A DNA stretch of 64,000 bases from the NCBI GenBank assembly GCA_016776605.1, contig JADHTB010000013.1:42620-106619 (forward strand), read 5' to 3'. The notes beneath the pieces were generated by a model. It did no database searches, was not told the origin of the DNA, and saw only the letters and a list, made by a program, of their open reading frames with translations. Below are positions 26,656 to 36,113 of this stretch, piece by piece. This stretch comes from Alphaproteobacteria bacterium (GTDB lineage Bacteria > Pseudomonadota > Alphaproteobacteria > GCA-2731375). How positions within the stretch are numbered: position 1 is the stretch's first letter; the number at the start of each line of letters is the position of its first letter. The translations under genes and the position numbers were made by a program.

Positions 26656-27066
26656 ATGACGGAAAATAGAACAGGTGGCTGCCTTTGCGGCGCGGTGCGC
26701 TACGAATTGACGGAAGAGCCCCTGACAACCATGATCTGCAACTGCACTATTTGCCAAAAGAGCAGCGGCAGCGCGCTTTCGACCATCGCCCTGGTTCCCC
26801 GCAAAGCCTTGCAGGTCGAGGGCGAATTAAAGGGTTACGAATACGCCGGCGATAGCGGCAATAAGCTGGAGATCAATTTTTGTCCCAATTGCGGCGCCCC
26901 GGTGCTGTTGAATATCGACCGTATGCCCGACGTTGTCTCGATCAAGGTGGGCAGCTTTGACGATACCTCTTGGTTCAAACCAAAACTAAATATTTATACC
27001 GACAGTGCGCAAAGCTGGTTGCCCGAGATCGCCAATTGTCAGGCTTTCGCCAAAGGCACCAGTTGA
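26656..27066 (+). CDS. GFA family (glutathione-dependent formaldehyde-activating-like) zinc protein
   Basis: This 136-residue protein starts after a strong AGGAGGGAGCG site. The zinc-binding pattern is complete: GGCLCGAVRYE (CxC near 9-11), CNCTICQKSSG (CxC..C near 33-38) and FCPNCGAP (CxxC near 79-82). Despite the family name, most members have no proven formaldehyde activity. The MATE gene frame overlaps its 3' end, so the two may be translationally coupled. A second, distinct GFA protein lies at 53.1 kb. Confidence 0.87.
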   Translation: MTENRTGGCLCGAVRYELTEEPLTTMICNCTICQKSSGSALSTIALVPRKALQVEGELKGYEYAGDSGNKLEINFCPNCGAPVLLNIDRMPDVVSIKVGSFDDTSWFKPKLNIYTDSAQSWLPEIANCQAFAKGTS

Positions 27067-28441
27067 CGAACTTTTGAAACCGGCGTCACGCCTGCCTCTT
27101 GAATTCGCCGAGGCGCGCGCGAATTTTCGCTTGGCCGTGCCCTTGGCATTAACCCAGCTGGCCTCCGCGGCAGCCGCTATTACCGCCATTCTACTAATGG
27201 GCCGGGCCGGCGCCAACGTTCTGGTGGCGGGCACCCTGGCGGTACATTTCTTCACCTTTTACAGCGTATTCGTTGGCGGGATATTGACGGCGGCCTCGCC
27301 CCTTATGGCGCATAATTTTGGCGCCGGCAGACGCGAAGAGGCGCAAAGGGTGCTGGGTCAGGGCATCAAAATTGCCATTGTCCTGACCTTGATCGGCATC
27401 GCCATCGCCTGGCATACGCGGGACTTCCTACTTCTTATTGGACAATCCAGCAGCGTCGCCGACCTGGCGGGACCCTTTTCCAAGGCTAATTCTTTTGCCT
27501 TCATGCCGGCCATGCTGCTGTTGCTGATGCGTAACTATGCCGCCGCCGCCGGCCAGCCAAAACTTGGACTGGTCGCCATCGTGGCCGGCGTCGCCGTCAA
27601 TGCATTTTTCGGTTACGGCGTGATATTCGGCGCCTTTGGCTTGCCAAAACTGGGTTTATGGGGCCTGGGCGTTACCTTTGCCGGGGCGCATTGGTTCATG
27701 TTCCTGATCATCCTTGTTCTGGTGCAAAGCCAGCCCGCCCTGCGTTTGCCGTTGGGTTGTTTTCGGGGCCGAAACTACATTGCTCCCATCATCCACATTG
27801 GCATCCCGATTGGCCTATCGGGTCTGTGCAGCGTGGGTACCTTTGTCGGCGCCACATTCATTATCACGCTGATGGGGTCTGTTCAGGTGGCGGGCCACGG
27901 TATCGCCTTGCAAGCGGCCAATTTTGGTTTTGCCCTTATCTGGGGCAGCGCCCAGGCCACGACAATTCGCATTGGCTGGGCCACGGGCGCCCGTAATCTG
28001 CGGGCGGCAACGGTGGCGGCCTGGACCGGTCTGTTGACCGGGATGACGGTCGCCGTTGGCTTGACGGTTTTGTTCATCGCGGCGCGGCGGCAGATTGTCG
28101 GCCTGTTCCTGGATTATGGCGACATTGCCAATCGCCCGACATTTCAGGCCGCAAGCAGCATTCTGCTGGCCGTGGCCCTCTATCAGACCGCTAACGGCAG
28201 CCAACTGGTCCCAACCTCCGCCCTGCGCGGCCTGCGCGATACCAAGATACCTTTCCTGATCAACCTGATGTCGTTTTGGCTGTTTGGCGCAATCCTCGCC
28301 GGCATCCTGGGATTTGCCGCGAATATGCAGGCGCCGGGTATTTGGTATGGCCTAAGCATTTCCGTCGCCCTTGGCGGCCTGATCCTAATGTACCGGCTGC
28401 ATAAAATTCTGCCCCGCGCCCTAAGCTTGACGGCGGATTAG
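27005..28441 (+). CDS. MATE family multidrug/toxin efflux transporter
   Basis: The frame is open from a GTG at 27005, which overlaps the GFA gene by 62 bases. Membrane-protein similarity begins near residue 40, so a later non-ATG start such as TTG 27074 is possible. The product has about twelve hydrophobic segments and two-fold symmetric MATE features: PLALTQLASAAAAITAILLM opening helix, GGILTAASPLMAHNFGAGRREEA loop, and a matching half with GSAQATTIRIGWATGARN. It would export cationic compounds or metabolites using a proton or sodium gradient. N-terminus uncertain. Confidence 0.83.
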   Translation: MRKAGCPRSPIVRLSPKAPVDELLKPASRLPLEFAEARANFRLAVPLALTQLASAAAAITAILLMGRAGANVLVAGTLAVHFFTFYSVFVGGILTAASPLMAHNFGAGRREEAQRVLGQGIKIAIVLTLIGIAIAWHTRDFLLLIGQSSSVADLAGPFSKANSFAFMPAMLLLLMRNYAAAAGQPKLGLVAIVAGVAVNAFFGYGVIFGAFGLPKLGLWGLGVTFAGAHWFMFLIILVLVQSQPALRLPLGCFRGRNYIAPIIHIGIPIGLSGLCSVGTFVGATFIITLMGSVQVAGHGIALQAANFGFALIWGSAQATTIRIGWATGARNLRAATVAAWTGLLTGMTVAVGLTVLFIAARRQIVGLFLDYGDIANRPTFQAASSILLAVALYQTANGSQLVPTSALRGLRDTKIPFLINLMSFWLFGAILAGILGFAANMQAPGIWYGLSISVALGGLILMYRLHKILPRALSLTAD

Positions 28442-28581
28442 GCATTCTAGAGCTATTTGTAATTAGCTGAAGTCGCTGGACGGGGTGACCGAATGCCGCA
28501 GTATCAGAGGTTGGTAATTCGCCCATACCGCACCGACATATATGTTATAATACAGACAGTTACACAAAGCGGAGGATGGAC

Positions 28582-28782
28582 ATGTTAAATAGCAAGACGG
28601 GTTTGCTGTTGGCCGTTGCGGGTTTGCTGGTTGGTCACTACGTTTATTTGCATGACTTGGTGGTTGGTGGCTCGGTGATCCAGATGGGGCCGGCGTCATG
28701 GACCATTGCGGCGGTTGCCTTGGTGGTTGCGTTGGCCGGGCTATGCTTGGTGTGGTGCGGCGGTAAAGACGCGGCGCCATAA
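28582..28782 (+). CDS. Small two-helix membrane protein
   Basis: GGAGG at 28571-28575 points to the ATG at 28582 and not the one at 28576, giving 66 residues. Two hydrophobic helices (about 6-22 and 40-58) are linked by a short loop with HYVYLHDLVVGG. No family recognised. The strong ribosome site and membrane pattern support translation. It is not obviously linked to its neighbours. Confidence 0.5.
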   Translation: MLNSKTGLLLAVAGLLVGHYVYLHDLVVGGSVIQMGPASWTIAAVALVVALAGLCLVWCGGKDAAP

Positions 28783-28799
28783 GCTTGAGCAGTGGCGCG

Positions 28800-30074
28800 T
28801 CAATCCTTCAAGGCATCGCGCAGTCCGTAGAACCAGTATGTCAGCTGAGCCGCCGCCGCACCGATGGGGCCAGCGGTAGGGGTCAGGCCGAACGGCGCAA
28901 GTAATCGATAGCGGTCATCGCGCTCAGCAATGGCGCCCGCGACAAGTTCCCCTGCCATTGTGGTGGTGTTCACGCCATGGCCGCCGAAGCCCATGGCGTA
29001 CCATACCCTTGGCGCCGCCTCGCCAATTTGCGGCATCTTGTGGGTGGCGTAGCTCATCAATCCTCCCCAGGCGGTTTCCATTTTCACGCCCGCCAATTGC
29101 GGATAAACCTTGAGCAGATCGCCCCGCATCAGGCCGGCCAGACCCGGGGGCTCGCTTTGCCGCACAGAGATGCGTCCGCCCCACAGAATGCGGCTGTCGT
29201 GCAGGGGGCGGTAATAATCCAGGGCAAAGCGTGTGTCATGCACCGCATGGGGCGTACGGATCGCGGTCCGCAGGCGGTCTCCCAATGGTTCGGTCACCGC
29301 GACATAGGTGGCGACGGGAATTGTCGCGCCCGACATTTTTCGGTGCAGGCCGGCAATGTAGCCGCCACAGGCCATGACCACGGCAGCGGCGCGCACCTCG
29401 CCCGTGCGCGTGCGGATAATTTTCATCGGCCCGTTCAATTGCAGCGCCGTGACCCTGGCGCCTTCAAATATCCGCGCGCCCTTGCTCCGGGCAGCTACGG
29501 CCAGGCCCAGGCTGTAATTCAGGGCATGGAATTGGAAGCCCTCGGGATCAAACAAACCATCGTAGTAGCGTTCGCTAAGTAACAGCGCGCCAAGTTTTTC
29601 GCGCGGCCAGAATGCCTCCGCCACGCCGGTCATGGCCGCCATATAGTCCCGCTCGCGCTTCAGGCTGTCGGGATCGTCGAACCAGGAGGCTCGAATGGTG
29701 CCGTCGACGATTGGGCCGCAATCAATCGCATAGGTTTCGATGCGCTGTCGGATCAGAGCGACCGCGTCCCGGCTCAAACCATAAAGCGCCTGGGCGTGGT
29801 CCCGGCCCAGGCGCCTTTCAAGCGCCCGCAGGGACTTCGAAAAACCAGCGGAAACAAAGCCGCCGTTGCGGCCCGACGCCCCCCAGCCGACGCGGTGGGC
29901 CTCCAGCAAAACCACCGAGGCGCCCCGCTCAACCAGACCAAGCGCCGTCGACAGCCCCGCCAGCCCGCCGCCGACGACACAGACATCGACCTCCATGACG
30001 CCATCCAAGGCGGAACCCACCGCCCCGGCATTGGCCGTGCGCGTGTAATAACTATCGATATAACTGGCCGCCAT
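28800..30074 (-). CDS. FAD-dependent oxidoreductase, DAO family (gamma-glutamylputrescine oxidase-like)
   Basis: This 424-residue protein has an N-terminal FAD-binding motif VVGGGLAGLSTALGL (about 34-48) with the acidic end of the second strand (LLEA), a GWGASGRNGGFVSAG loop typical of PuuB/OrdL-type amine oxidases, and the C-terminal GFGGHGVNTTTMAGE FAD-contact segment. Such enzymes oxidise secondary amines such as gamma-glutamylputrescine or N-methyl amino acids. No glutamylpolyamine synthetase is adjacent, so the substrate is unassigned. It sits apart from the arabinose-lipid genes. Confidence 0.87.
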   Translation of the reverse strand: MAASYIDSYYTRTANAGAVGSALDGVMEVDVCVVGGGLAGLSTALGLVERGASVVLLEAHRVGWGASGRNGGFVSAGFSKSLRALERRLGRDHAQALYGLSRDAVALIRQRIETYAIDCGPIVDGTIRASWFDDPDSLKRERDYMAAMTGVAEAFWPREKLGALLLSERYYDGLFDPEGFQFHALNYSLGLAVAARSKGARIFEGARVTALQLNGPMKIIRTRTGEVRAAAVVMACGGYIAGLHRKMSGATIPVATYVAVTEPLGDRLRTAIRTPHAVHDTRFALDYYRPLHDSRILWGGRISVRQSEPPGLAGLMRGDLLKVYPQLAGVKMETAWGGLMSYATHKMPQIGEAAPRVWYAMGFGGHGVNTTTMAGELVAGAIAERDDRYRLLAPFGLTPTAGPIGAAAAQLTYWFYGLRDALKD

Positions 30075-30133
30075 GACGATGCCAATGCCTCAAACCATGG
30101 GCGCGAACCGGTAAATCATAGCCCTATCCCGGC

Positions 30134-31903
30134 TTAGTTCCGATCCGGCAAGTTACCGGCGTTTCGTCGCGGGAACATTGTATAAAGCGAGCCTCCATCG
30201 AATTGACGCATTGGTACCAATCGAAGGACTTGCTTTAGCTGGGGGAGACTGGCGCGATATGGGTTCCGGTAATTATCAAACCAAATCAAAAAGGCCGCCT
30301 TGTGGTTCTTAATTGACCGATGGAGGCCCGCAATCTGTTGTTCGGAAACATCAATGGAAGTGCCATAGTTTCTAAGGCTCGGCGTGGCGATACAGATGAT
30401 GCCAGTGTGGTGATACAAAGCTTCGGGACTGTTGCAATAGACAACGCCGCGCAACTTCTTTCCCTTTAGATACCGCATTAATTCGATATCCCAGGCTTTC
30501 GTGGCAAAACCTCCTGCGCCGTTACTAAGCCGTCTTTCAATGTCTGTGTATGATTCGGCAAGTGGCAGAAAAATTAGCCAAAGACTGATCGCAACCGATG
30601 GGAGGATTGCGACGTGACGATAAGCGAACCGAGGCAATAGCTTCACGATAATACGGTCGAGAGCAATGAAGCCGAGAAAGAATAGGGGTAAGAATACTGG
30701 CGATATCAATCTGTCGTGCAATGGATTGAGCGGCAGGATTGTCGATGACACAACCAGGAACACCAAGAAGATTACCGTGTATAAACCTTCCGGCAGCACA
30801 TGGGTGAAATCCCTGCGATTTTCTATCGGTCGAGCCTGCCAGAAAGCGAAAATCAGCATGCCCGCCAGCACGATGAGAGCGACCGCCACGAGCCAGGATG
30901 CTAAACCGTTTGATAAATCGACCCCAGGCAACAGCCACGATGCCAAGGTATCAGTTACCTGATCGATGCTTTCGGAAAGAGTTGCCTTCGAAGGCAGCCT
31001 GGTGCCAGCCAAGTTTCCCTTAATCAGCATGTTCCTAAGCAGCCACGCGGCAAGCGGAAGGGCGGCGAGCACGCCGAAAATTAGTCCTCGCCTGATCCGG
31101 AACCAAAATCCGATATGCGGTTGCACCAACAGCAGCAATCCCCCAGTCGCGATGAGTGTGACGCCAACGTATCGCGTCATGACACAAAGGGCCGCGACGA
31201 ACGCCGCCCATAATAGCGGGCGGAAATTTGCGGTGCCGAGGGCAGTCGCGAGCAGACGCAAATAAATGAAACTGAGTAGTAGATAAATCGGTTCGCTCGT
31301 AGCATAGGACGTTACTGACGCGAGCGATGGTGATGCCAGGACTGTTAGCGTTGCAACGCTGGCAAGCGACCGCAAACGTACCGTTGAAAACATCACGACA
31401 CCGAAGATCGTGACGAAGCCACCGAAAACACCTGCATTCACGTAACGCGCAGCGGTTACTATATCAAAGCCGAACAAACTGATAATCGCGACAATTGCCG
31501 GAAAAACCGGCGGAAAAATAGTTAATTGGGCGCCGCTGAAATCGCGATATCCGCTGCCCGCTGCTAGACTCCTGGCCGCCGATAGATAGACCGTTGAATC
31601 CGAATGTATGCCAGGCCCATAGAGTGAGGTATCCCAAATACGCAAGGCCACACCTGCAAGCCCCAGGGCCATGACGAATAACCATTGAGTATTGGTCAGG
31701 GTGCCGCCGGATATTCCCGTTGTAGATCGCGGGCTTGTCTCGCCCGTGTCGAGATTTCGTTGAGCAGAATTTTCGGTGCTTTCCTTCGCATTGTCCGGTT
31801 TATTCCCTCGGCTTTGCCAAGTGAAGATTGGTTCCTGGCGCGGATCTCTCATGCCGCGCCTACCATGGCGTGCCGGGCCAGCCGCACCCAACAGCTGTAT
31901 CAT
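30134..31903 (-). CDS. GT-C type polytopic membrane glycosyltransferase (GT39/GT83-like)
   Basis: The protein has up to 589 residues; the start at 31903 lacks a good ribosome site, and an ATG at 31852 is equally plausible. A hydrophilic N-terminal ~70 residues precede about eleven membrane helices. The first periplasmic loop has the acidic HSDSTVYLSAARSLAAGSGY segment typical of PMT/ArnT-like enzymes that use polyprenyl-phosphate sugars, with a soluble periplasmic C-terminal tail. It lies 51 bases after the DprE2-like gene, so the probable donor is the lipid-linked pentose made by that operon. Acceptor unknown. Confidence 0.78.
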   Translation of the reverse strand: MIQLLGAAGPARHGRRGMRDPRQEPIFTWQSRGNKPDNAKESTENSAQRNLDTGETSPRSTTGISGGTLTNTQWLFVMALGLAGVALRIWDTSLYGPGIHSDSTVYLSAARSLAAGSGYRDFSGAQLTIFPPVFPAIVAIISLFGFDIVTAARYVNAGVFGGFVTIFGVVMFSTVRLRSLASVATLTVLASPSLASVTSYATSEPIYLLLSFIYLRLLATALGTANFRPLLWAAFVAALCVMTRYVGVTLIATGGLLLLVQPHIGFWFRIRRGLIFGVLAALPLAAWLLRNMLIKGNLAGTRLPSKATLSESIDQVTDTLASWLLPGVDLSNGLASWLVAVALIVLAGMLIFAFWQARPIENRRDFTHVLPEGLYTVIFLVFLVVSSTILPLNPLHDRLISPVFLPLFFLGFIALDRIIVKLLPRFAYRHVAILPSVAISLWLIFLPLAESYTDIERRLSNGAGGFATKAWDIELMRYLKGKKLRGVVYCNSPEALYHHTGIICIATPSLRNYGTSIDVSEQQIAGLHRSIKNHKAAFLIWFDNYRNPYRASLPQLKQVLRLVPMRQFDGGSLYTMFPRRNAGNLPDRN

Positions 31904-31954
31904 GTGAAAGGTTATCGAGCCCGGCCCAGGACCATGGCTCCAGGTTCGCTGCGA

Positions 31955-32719
31955 TCATAGCTGGGCCACTCGGTGTTTCGAGTTGCGCTTAAATTTCCTG
32001 AATATTCCTTCCGGGATATTTTTTATGATCAGCATGATGAGCCGCCAAATCAGGGGGGTAACGGTATAGGTTTTTTTCAAGAATGAAGCATAGACCAGAT
32101 TTGCCAATTTGGCTGGATCCGCGACCAATGCACCTGGCAGGTCGAGACCGGCCGTCATTTTGGTTGCGACAAATCCGGGCTTGACGGTCATTACATGCAA
32201 TTTGCTGCCTGCATAGCACTGCCCCATCCCCGAAAGGGCCGCGGTAAGGGCCGCTTTCGAGGCGCCATACCAATAATTCACCGCGCGTCCGCGATCACCC
32301 GCCACCGAACTGATGCCGATAATAGCAGTCTCTTCATTCAGCTTTGCCAGCCGCGCCGCGGCGCATTCAAGCGCGCACATTGGCCCGATGAAATTCGTCT
32401 CCGCAACCAATCGAGCATGTCGCGGGTTTCCCTCCGCCTCCGCTTGATCCCCCAGCAGGCCCACCGCGCAAACCACGACGCCTGGCGTGTCGGGCAAATT
32501 GTCAAAGAACGCTTCAATTTGCTCGATCTCCAGCGCATCAAAGCGATGCAGGGTAACCTCCACGCCATGACGCAAGGCGATATCAGCGCGCTCGGGCTCA
32601 AGCTCGTCCGGACGGCGTGCCGCGAGCTGGATGGGATAACTTTCAGCCGCGAAGCGGCGGGCGATGGCGAGGCCGATGTCGGAGCCGCCGCCGAGAATTA
32701 ATACGGGACGTTTCGTCAT
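31955..32719 (-). CDS. SDR resembling decaprenylphosphoryl-2-keto-D-erythro-pentose reductase (DprE2-like)
   Basis: This 254-residue SDR starts with LILGGGSDIGLAIARRF (cofactor loop), has the active-site Ser in GISSVAGDRGR and YGASK near residue 155 (Tyr-x-x-x-Lys). It ends with a hydrophobic/basic tail like membrane-associated DprE2. In mycobacteria DprE2 reduces the 2-keto intermediate to decaprenylphosphoryl-arabinose with NADH. The four-base overlap with the DprE1-like gene directly supports the paired role. Confidence 0.82.
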   Translation of the reverse strand: MTKRPVLILGGGSDIGLAIARRFAAESYPIQLAARRPDELEPERADIALRHGVEVTLHRFDALEIEQIEAFFDNLPDTPGVVVCAVGLLGDQAEAEGNPRHARLVAETNFIGPMCALECAAARLAKLNEETAIIGISSVAGDRGRAVNYWYGASKAALTAALSGMGQCYAGSKLHVMTVKPGFVATKMTAGLDLPGALVADPAKLANLVYASFLKKTYTVTPLIWRLIMLIIKNIPEGIFRKFKRNSKHRVAQL

Positions 32720-34038
32720 AATGATAATCGATCCGATTGCATGGAGGTGAAGGCAGGCGCCACGCCGGTCTTTTCCCGCATGGTTCTGAATGCTGCTGTT
32801 CTGTCGTCGGCCTGTTCCATGGTTCCGCGTTTCATTCTGGCATCCTTGGCAAGGTAAAAGCGCCCGCCGTGTTCAATCGTGATTTGATCCAGTTTTTCCA
32901 GCAGGGACAGCGTCGTCGGGTTGACCGGAAAATCCAAGGCGAGGGTGTATCCGGCCATGGGAAAGGAAAACCTGCTGTCCTGGCGGCCAAATCGTTTCAG
33001 CACCGCGAGGAAGGACCCCTGGCCTGATCCGGAAATCTCCCTTAACAGGGCGGATATCCCTGCTTGGGAATTCGCCAGCGGGATCACACATTGGAATTGC
33101 GCAAAGCCGCGCCGACCGTAAATGCGGTTCCAATTCCCCACCCCATCAAGAGGATAAAAATAGCTCTCCCAATCGACAAGGGATTGCCCGGATGCGCGCA
33201 CGCCGTTCCGATAAAAAAGCTGATTAAAGGCGCGGACAGACCATTTGTTCAGGGCCCAGGTAGGCGCATCGAGGGGCACGTTTAATTTGCGCTTTCGTGG
33301 TGTGCTGAACGGCGTGCCGCGCCTTTCCGCGTCTAACTCGTCCTCGCGGGCATGCTCACCAAGCAGCAGTAACGACCGCCCCAATTGATCGCCGCGCGAA
33401 AGGCAATCGATCCAGGCGACGGAATAGGTCCACTCATCCGCCGCATCGAAGGCCGCCATTGCCGCCGCCAGGTTTGCAGCCGGCCGGGTTTCCTGACGGA
33501 TCCAGGCCGTCGCGACGGGCTGCATCCGGAACGCTACCCGAAGAATGATGCCGGTCAGCCCCATGCCGCCAATTGTATAGGCCAGAAGATCGTTATTTTC
33601 CGCCCGCGCGCACCGTCTGATTTCACCGTCCGGCCCAAGGACATCAAGCCATTCGACGAAATTACCGAAAGAACCATGTTTGTGGTGGTTCTTGCCGTGC
33701 ACATCGGCCGCAATCATGCCGCCAACGGTCACGAACTTGGTGCCAGGGGTAACGGGCGGGAACCATCCTCGGGGTAGGAATACCTCTATAATGTCACCCA
33801 GGACGACCCCTGCCTCAACCGTCAGAAGTCCGCTGACAGGGTCAAAAGCTAGCATGTGATTGAACCGGGCCATGTCGATGGTCGCGCGTTTATTGAGTGC
33901 GCTATCGCCATAGGCCCGGCCCATGCCGCGCGCGATGACCGGGCCCTGCGCCAACGCATCTTTCAGGTCTTTGATCGCGCGGGGTCTGAGCACGACACAA
34001 TCAGCTTGCGGGTACCGTCCCCATCCCGACAATTTCAT
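32716..34038 (-). CDS. FAD-linked oxidase resembling decaprenylphosphoryl-ribose 2'-oxidase (DprE1-like)
   Basis: This 440-residue FAD-binding type 4 (vanillyl-alcohol-oxidase fold) protein opens with GWGRYP, carries the flavin loop ARGMGRAYGDSALN (about 36-49), VEAGVVLGDI and PVTPGTKFVTVGGMIAADVHGKNHH near 95-118, all hallmarks of DprE1. The mycobacterial enzyme oxidises the 2'-OH of polyprenyl-phosphoryl-ribose. It is coupled to the DprE2-like SDR (four-base overlap) and three bases from GtrA. Strong family call; the precise polyprenol is inferred. Confidence 0.86.
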   Translation of the reverse strand: MKLSGWGRYPQADCVVLRPRAIKDLKDALAQGPVIARGMGRAYGDSALNKRATIDMARFNHMLAFDPVSGLLTVEAGVVLGDIIEVFLPRGWFPPVTPGTKFVTVGGMIAADVHGKNHHKHGSFGNFVEWLDVLGPDGEIRRCARAENNDLLAYTIGGMGLTGIILRVAFRMQPVATAWIRQETRPAANLAAAMAAFDAADEWTYSVAWIDCLSRGDQLGRSLLLLGEHAREDELDAERRGTPFSTPRKRKLNVPLDAPTWALNKWSVRAFNQLFYRNGVRASGQSLVDWESYFYPLDGVGNWNRIYGRRGFAQFQCVIPLANSQAGISALLREISGSGQGSFLAVLKRFGRQDSRFSFPMAGYTLALDFPVNPTTLSLLEKLDQITIEHGGRFYLAKDARMKRGTMEQADDRTAAFRTMREKTGVAPAFTSMQSDRLSL

Positions 34039-34041
34039 GGC

Positions 34042-34461
34042 TCAATCCGAATTTTCAGTCAGTTGTCGAAAGACAAATCGGCGGTCCAGTCTGAATTTGA
34101 TGACGTAGCCAATCGCCAGGCCAAGAACGGCACCAATTTCCCGCATAAGATCAGTCTGCCAGAAAAAATAGAAAGCGGACTCGGTGCTCCAGAATATCAA
34201 CGTCGTAATCACGCCCATGACAGTGTAGAGGCTGAATTTTCGGCTCTGCACCAGAATGCCCGCTGAAGTATCAAAAAATATCCATTTTTTATCCAGAACG
34301 TACTTCAAGAGAAGTCCAACAGCAGTCCCCGAAACCACCGCCAGGGCGAAACCCTGGGCCCCGTGAACAATTTCCAGCACCAAACGCTGCATCGCCAGGT
34401 TAGCCAGTGTTGCCAGGGCGGCAAACGCGACGTAGCGAAATATGAGCTGAGGGACATTCAC
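34042..34461 (-). CDS. GtrA family membrane protein
   Basis: This 139-residue protein has four membrane helices in GtrA arrangement, with the loop segment LKYVLDKKWIFFD near residue 53 and a C-terminal VIKFRLDRRFVFR repeat of the same motif. GtrA-like proteins are thought to flip or help translocate polyprenyl-phosphate-linked sugars. It overlaps the HAD-UbiA gene by four bases and precedes the DprE1-like gene. It is therefore the natural candidate flippase for the lipid-linked pentose. Confidence 0.87.
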   Translation of the reverse strand: MNVPQLIFRYVAFAALATLANLAMQRLVLEIVHGAQGFALAVVSGTAVGLLLKYVLDKKWIFFDTSAGILVQSRKFSLYTVMGVITTLIFWSTESAFYFFWQTDLMREIGAVLGLAIGYVIKFRLDRRFVFRQLTENSD

Positions 34462-35894
34462 AAAAAACTCGCAGTAAGAACAATTCCCACAATCAGCAAA
34501 CTACAGACTTGGCTCGCCAGGTCACGCATCGCGAATACAATGGGATCGTCGTCCATATTTCCCCTGTGCGCGGTCATCACCATGTGGCTCACCCAATACA
34601 ACAGCACAAGGCATATTCCCCACAGCGCCTGCGGCGTATTGTAATGGCTTTGGACCATCGGCGTGCTGATATAGAGCGCCATGATAAGAACCGAGACGTA
34701 TCCCGAGCCAATCGCCATCATGGTAACGATGGGCAGGTCATCAACGTGATAGGCTCTGCCAGTTGCCTGCGCCCGCCCCGTGGCCACACCATCGGTTAGC
34801 TCGGCTTGCCGTTTGAGAGCGGCGAGCGACAAAAAAATGAAGATCGAGAAGGCCAGCAGCCATTCCGACAGAACAAGGCCGCTAGCTATACCGCCAGCTA
34901 GCACGCGCAAGGAATAGAAGCTGGCAAGTAAGAAAATATCAATCATGAGGCGGCGCTTGAGACTAAATGAATAGGCCACCGTAAGGGCATAATATCCAAA
35001 CAACAGCACAAGGAATTCGGGCCGCCCGATGGCCAGCGCGGTTAAAATTCCTGCCAACCAGAGACCGAATGACATGACCGCGCCGTGGCTGAGCGGAACC
35101 GCCCCCGAGGCAAACGGCCGGTTCCGCTTTCGCGGATGCGCCCGATCCGCCGAAAGATCGGCCAAGTCGTTCAGAATATACACGCTCGATGCAATCAGGC
35201 TGAAAGCAATAAATGCGAGAACGGAATTGGTCCAAATTTCAACCGATCCGGACTGGGCAGCGACGGCTGGCAGGAACACAAGTGTGTTCTTCAACCACTG
35301 ATGCGGACGCAGTGCTTTTAGATAGGTCGCCCATTTCCTCTGTTCGGTTTGCAGATGCCGAAAGTCGGACGATATCGCTTCAACAGCTTTCCGAAGCGGC
35401 GCTGACGCGTCAACCGTGACCGCGCGCCGGGCGCATTCCCACACCGGCAAATCTGCACGCGCGTCACCGATGTAGTCGAAGTTTCCGGCGCCAAATCGGC
35501 TGACAAGAAATTCGGCTTTTGCGCGCCCCTTGAGGTTTCGCACGCCGTCCGAGGCATGCACTTCGTCGAATAGCCCAAGATGGTTTGCGATCGCTTCGGC
35601 GGCCTGTCGATCCGCCGCCGTCACCAGCGCAACCCGGCCACCCTGTTCCCGCCAGTTCCGAATGATATCGAGTACGGCTATTTTGTAAGGCAGCGACGCA
35701 CTATCTATCGCCACACTCGCCGCAAGGTGCGCTTTCAACGCCGCTCTGCCCATACACAGGCTTTTGAGGGTCAGATACAAAGTTCGACTATCACTGGAAA
35801 CGCTGGCCCAGAAGGACTCGAAAAGCATATCGGTCCGAATTAATGTTCCGTCGAGATCGACAACAAGAATGGGCAGTTCCGATTGCTGCGTCAT
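34458..35894 (-). CDS. Fused HAD-type phosphatase and UbiA family prenyl(phosphoribosyl)transferase
   Basis: A 478-residue fusion. Residues 1-200 form a HAD hydrolase (VVDLDGTLIRTD with nucleophile D13 and acid D15; later VTAADRQ and GDARADLPVWECA). Residues 215-478 form a UbiA-type membrane transferase with the first Asp motif LNDLADLSADRAHPRKRNRP and the second around MIDIFLLASFYSLRVLAGG. The closest functional analogue is the mycobacterial enzyme that joins PRPP to decaprenyl phosphate; the HAD part could remove the 5-phosphate in the next step. First gene of the arabinose-lipid set. Confidence 0.85.
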   Translation of the reverse strand: MTQQSELPILVVDLDGTLIRTDMLFESFWASVSSDSRTLYLTLKSLCMGRAALKAHLAASVAIDSASLPYKIAVLDIIRNWREQGGRVALVTAADRQAAEAIANHLGLFDEVHASDGVRNLKGRAKAEFLVSRFGAGNFDYIGDARADLPVWECARRAVTVDASAPLRKAVEAISSDFRHLQTEQRKWATYLKALRPHQWLKNTLVFLPAVAAQSGSVEIWTNSVLAFIAFSLIASSVYILNDLADLSADRAHPRKRNRPFASGAVPLSHGAVMSFGLWLAGILTALAIGRPEFLVLLFGYYALTVAYSFSLKRRLMIDIFLLASFYSLRVLAGGIASGLVLSEWLLAFSIFIFLSLAALKRQAELTDGVATGRAQATGRAYHVDDLPIVTMMAIGSGYVSVLIMALYISTPMVQSHYNTPQALWGICLVLLYWVSHMVMTAHRGNMDDDPIVFAMRDLASQVCSLLIVGIVLTASFL

Positions 35895-35936
35895 CCTGCG
35901 CCGTGCCCTGATCGTTCGATAAGGTTCATTGAAACT

Positions 35937-35961
35937 GCTCTATTGCCTGGATCAATAGAGC
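35937..35961. repeat. Short inverted repeat resembling an arm of the palindromic element
   Basis: gctctattg (35937-35945) and caatagagc (35953-35961) form nine-base arms with a seven-base loop, upstream of the HAD-UbiA gene. The arm resembles the gctcta end of the dispersed palindrome, so it may be a relic or a separate regulatory hairpin. Confidence 0.5.
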
Positions 35962-36113
35962 AAATTTTCCTTTGGTGTGGTGGCTCAGACGTTCGTTGCA
36001 TAAATCCCGACCCGAGGCGCATCTGTCCGGCGAGAACATAAGACCACGAGACTCTGAAGAATCGTAGTGCGCAAGACACCAAACCGAAGAACTCTTCTGT
36101 TTGGTTCGCACCA

